Shown one piece after another: positions 62,740 to 64,000 of a stretch of DNA of 64,000 nucleotides. The stretch comes from Isosphaeraceae bacterium. GTDB lineage: Bacteria > Planctomycetota > Planctomycetia > Isosphaerales > Isosphaeraceae. Position 1 is the stretch's first letter; each line of letters begins with the position of its first letter. The stretch is taken from positions 186,001 to 250,000 of the forward strand of contig JANXSX010000150.1 in the NCBI GenBank assembly GCA_025356475.1, given 5' to 3'. The notes beneath the pieces were generated by a model. That model did no database searches. It was not told the origin of the DNA and saw only the letters and a program-made list of their open reading frames with translations. The translations under genes were made by a program, and so were the position numbers.

Positions 62740-64000
62740 TTGCCTCAACCTAATCCCCCAGCGTGGGTCCGCGACGCGATTTTTTACCAGATCTTCCCCG
62801 ACAGATTCGCACGAAGCGAGTCGGTGGATAAGCCGAGTGGGCTTGCACCGTGGGGCGCGGTGCCCACCCCGCATGGCTACCAAGGGGGGGATCTCATCGG
62901 CGTGGCAGAGCGACTCGACTATCTCTCGGAACTGGGTATTAACGCGATCTACTTCACGCCGATTTTTCAATCGGCGAGTAATCATCGCTATCATACGCAC
63001 GACTACGAGAAAGTCGATCCGATGCTCGGGGGTGACCTCGCGCTGCGTCGGCTCATTGATGAGGCTCATGCCCGAGGGATCAGGGTTGTCCTCGACGGGG
63101 TGTTTAATCACGCCAGCCGTGGCTTCTTCCAGTTCAACGACATCCTCGAGAATGGCCCCAATTCTGCCTATCTCGACTGGTTCACGGTGAGTGACTTTCC
63201 ACTCCGCGCCTACGACTCGGAGACCCCACCGAACTACAACGCTTGGTGGGGGCTCCCCGCCCTGCCCAAGTTCAATATTCAGACCCCCGCCGTCCGCAAG
63301 TTCCTCTTTTCGATCGCCAAAAAGTGGGTCGACTTTGGGATCGATGGCTGGCGGCTTGATGTTGCCAACGAGATCGATGACGACGACTTCTGGCGTGAAT
63401 TTCGCGACATTGTGAGGTCTTCGAATCCCGATTGCTACATAGTCGGTGAGGTCTGGCACGATGCAAGACACTGGCTCCAAGGAGATATGTGGGACGCGGT
63501 GATGAATTATTTGTTCACCCGTGCGTGCATCGCCTTCTTCCCCGCTGTCCAGAATATGGAGGTGTTGCACGGAACAACCCTCGCCAAGTCCGCCCCTCGC
63601 GGCGCTAGAGAATTTCGCGAGTCAATCGAACAATTGCTCGCGCTTTATCATCCCGATGTGACAGCGGCTCAACTCAATCTGCTCGATAGTCACGACATGG
63701 CGCGGTTCGTCTCGATCGCTGCTGAAGATACGTCCGCCTTTCGCCTTGCCACTCTCTTTCAGATGACCTATCCGGGCGTCCCATCCATCTATTATGGGGA
63801 TGAGATTGGTATAAGTGGCGGTCATGACCCACTTAACCGAGCAAGCTTTCCTTGGCAACAGCCAGAGGCTTGGGATCGGGATCTCCTGAACGACGTCCGG
63901 CGTATGATCGGTTTGCGGAATGCCAATCCAGTTTTTCGAGGCGGTCGATTCGGGTTCGTCGATGTTTTCAACGACCAGGATGACGTGACCGCATACGTAC
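62740..64000 (+). CDS. GH13 amylase-family enzyme, neopullulanase/cyclomaltodextrinase-like (partial)
   Basis: Starts at TTG 62740 ([20 protein letters not shown]), the only start after an in-frame stop at 62707, with CTGGAG eight bases upstream. It is open to the window end, so the C-terminal domain is missing. Catalytic regions are present: [17 protein letters not shown], the nucleophile Asp in [12 protein letters not shown], the acid Glu in IVGEVWHD and the third Asp in [10 protein letters not shown]. The MDR/WWG-type region ([14 protein letters not shown]) fits the CDase/neopullulanase subfamily. There is no signal peptide, so a cytoplasmic role in glycogen or maltodextrin use is likely. 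Confidence 0.92.
   Translation, partial: MPQPNPPAWVRDAIFYQIFPDRFARSESVDKPSGLAPWGAVPTPHGYQGGDLIGVAERLDYLSELGINAIYFTPIFQSASNHRYHTHDYEKVDPMLGGDLALRRLIDEAHARGIRVVLDGVFNHASRGFFQFNDILENGPNSAYLDWFTVSDFPLRAYDSETPPNYNAWWGLPALPKFNIQTPAVRKFLFSIAKKWVDFGIDGWRLDVANEIDDDDFWREFRDIVRSSNPDCYIVGEVWHDARHWLQGDMWDAVMNYLFTRACIAFFPAVQNMEVLHGTTLAKSAPRGAREFRESIEQLLALYHPDVTAAQLNLLDSHDMARFVSIAAEDTSAFRLATLFQMTYPGVPSIYYGDEIGISGGHDPLNRASFPWQQPEAWDRDLLNDVRRMIGLRNANPVFRGGRFGFVDVFNDQDDVTAYV

Noticed and set aside
62590-63570. 326-residue minus-strand frame
   Set aside because: It is antisense to the GH13 gene, whose catalytic motifs are intact.

Overview
The window is a contiguous stretch of a planctomycete chromosome, most likely Isosphaerales-like; the order is inferred from gene content and was not tested by phylogeny. 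The pointers are a split b6-type cytochrome complex beside a coiled-coil membrane protein, a choice-of-anchor A protein with a PEP-CTERM tail, M56/BlaI pairs, bifunctional-nuclease (BFN) proteins, a single-haem protein with a cyclase-like barrel, and several secreted hydrolases. Base composition is moderately GC-rich and even. There is no prophage, CRISPR array, insertion sequence or rRNA operon. Two tRNA genes are present.

1-11.4 kb is almost entirely minus strand. A respiratory operon reads Rieske protein, cytochrome b6-like, subunit-IV-like, then a truncated membrane coiled-coil protein. Upstream lie a PTS enzyme I, an NCS2 permease, and an MFS transporter paired with a secreted sialidase-like protein. 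11.4-23.5 kb holds a palindromic repeat, a secreted beta-helix protein, a STAS protein, a UvrD-type helicase plus PD-(D/E)XK nuclease pair resembling AddAB, uppP, pgsA and rimO. The junctions from the helicase to pgsA overlap (GTGA, about 125 bp, TGATG), which suggests one transcript.

23.5-33.6 kb holds tRNA-Arg with a strong terminator, a periplasmic glutathione peroxidase, a PEP-CTERM protein interrupted by an in-frame TAG, a receiver-RsbW-like fusion, a haem protein, tRNA-Ser, a BFN protein, a BlaI/M56 pair and a uracil-DNA glycosylase. 33.7-44.4 kb is mostly plus strand: cimA and valS (branched-chain amino acid synthesis and charging), a BCS1-like AAA protein in reverse, an AsmA-like protein, a TPR membrane protein and clpC.

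44.4-64 kb contains a very large triple-amidohydrolase protein, a two-part alpha/beta hydrolase, a diverged NagB-like protein, a Rieske ferredoxin/quinone reductase pair, a LOG protein, an SdpR/SdpI pair, a short-chain dehydrogenase, an M29 aminopeptidase, an AI-2E-family permease, a zinc-ribbon membrane protein, an esterase-like protein that has lost its catalytic Ser and His, and a GH13 amylase-family enzyme cut by the window end.

No clearly new defence or mobile system was recognised. The most unusual items are the PEP-CTERM tail behind an in-frame amber codon with tandem palindromes upstream, the triplicated LKEKLAAAR extension on the Rieske protein, the catalytically dead esterase, the triple amidohydrolase, and the M56 protein carrying a beta-rich sensor-like domain.
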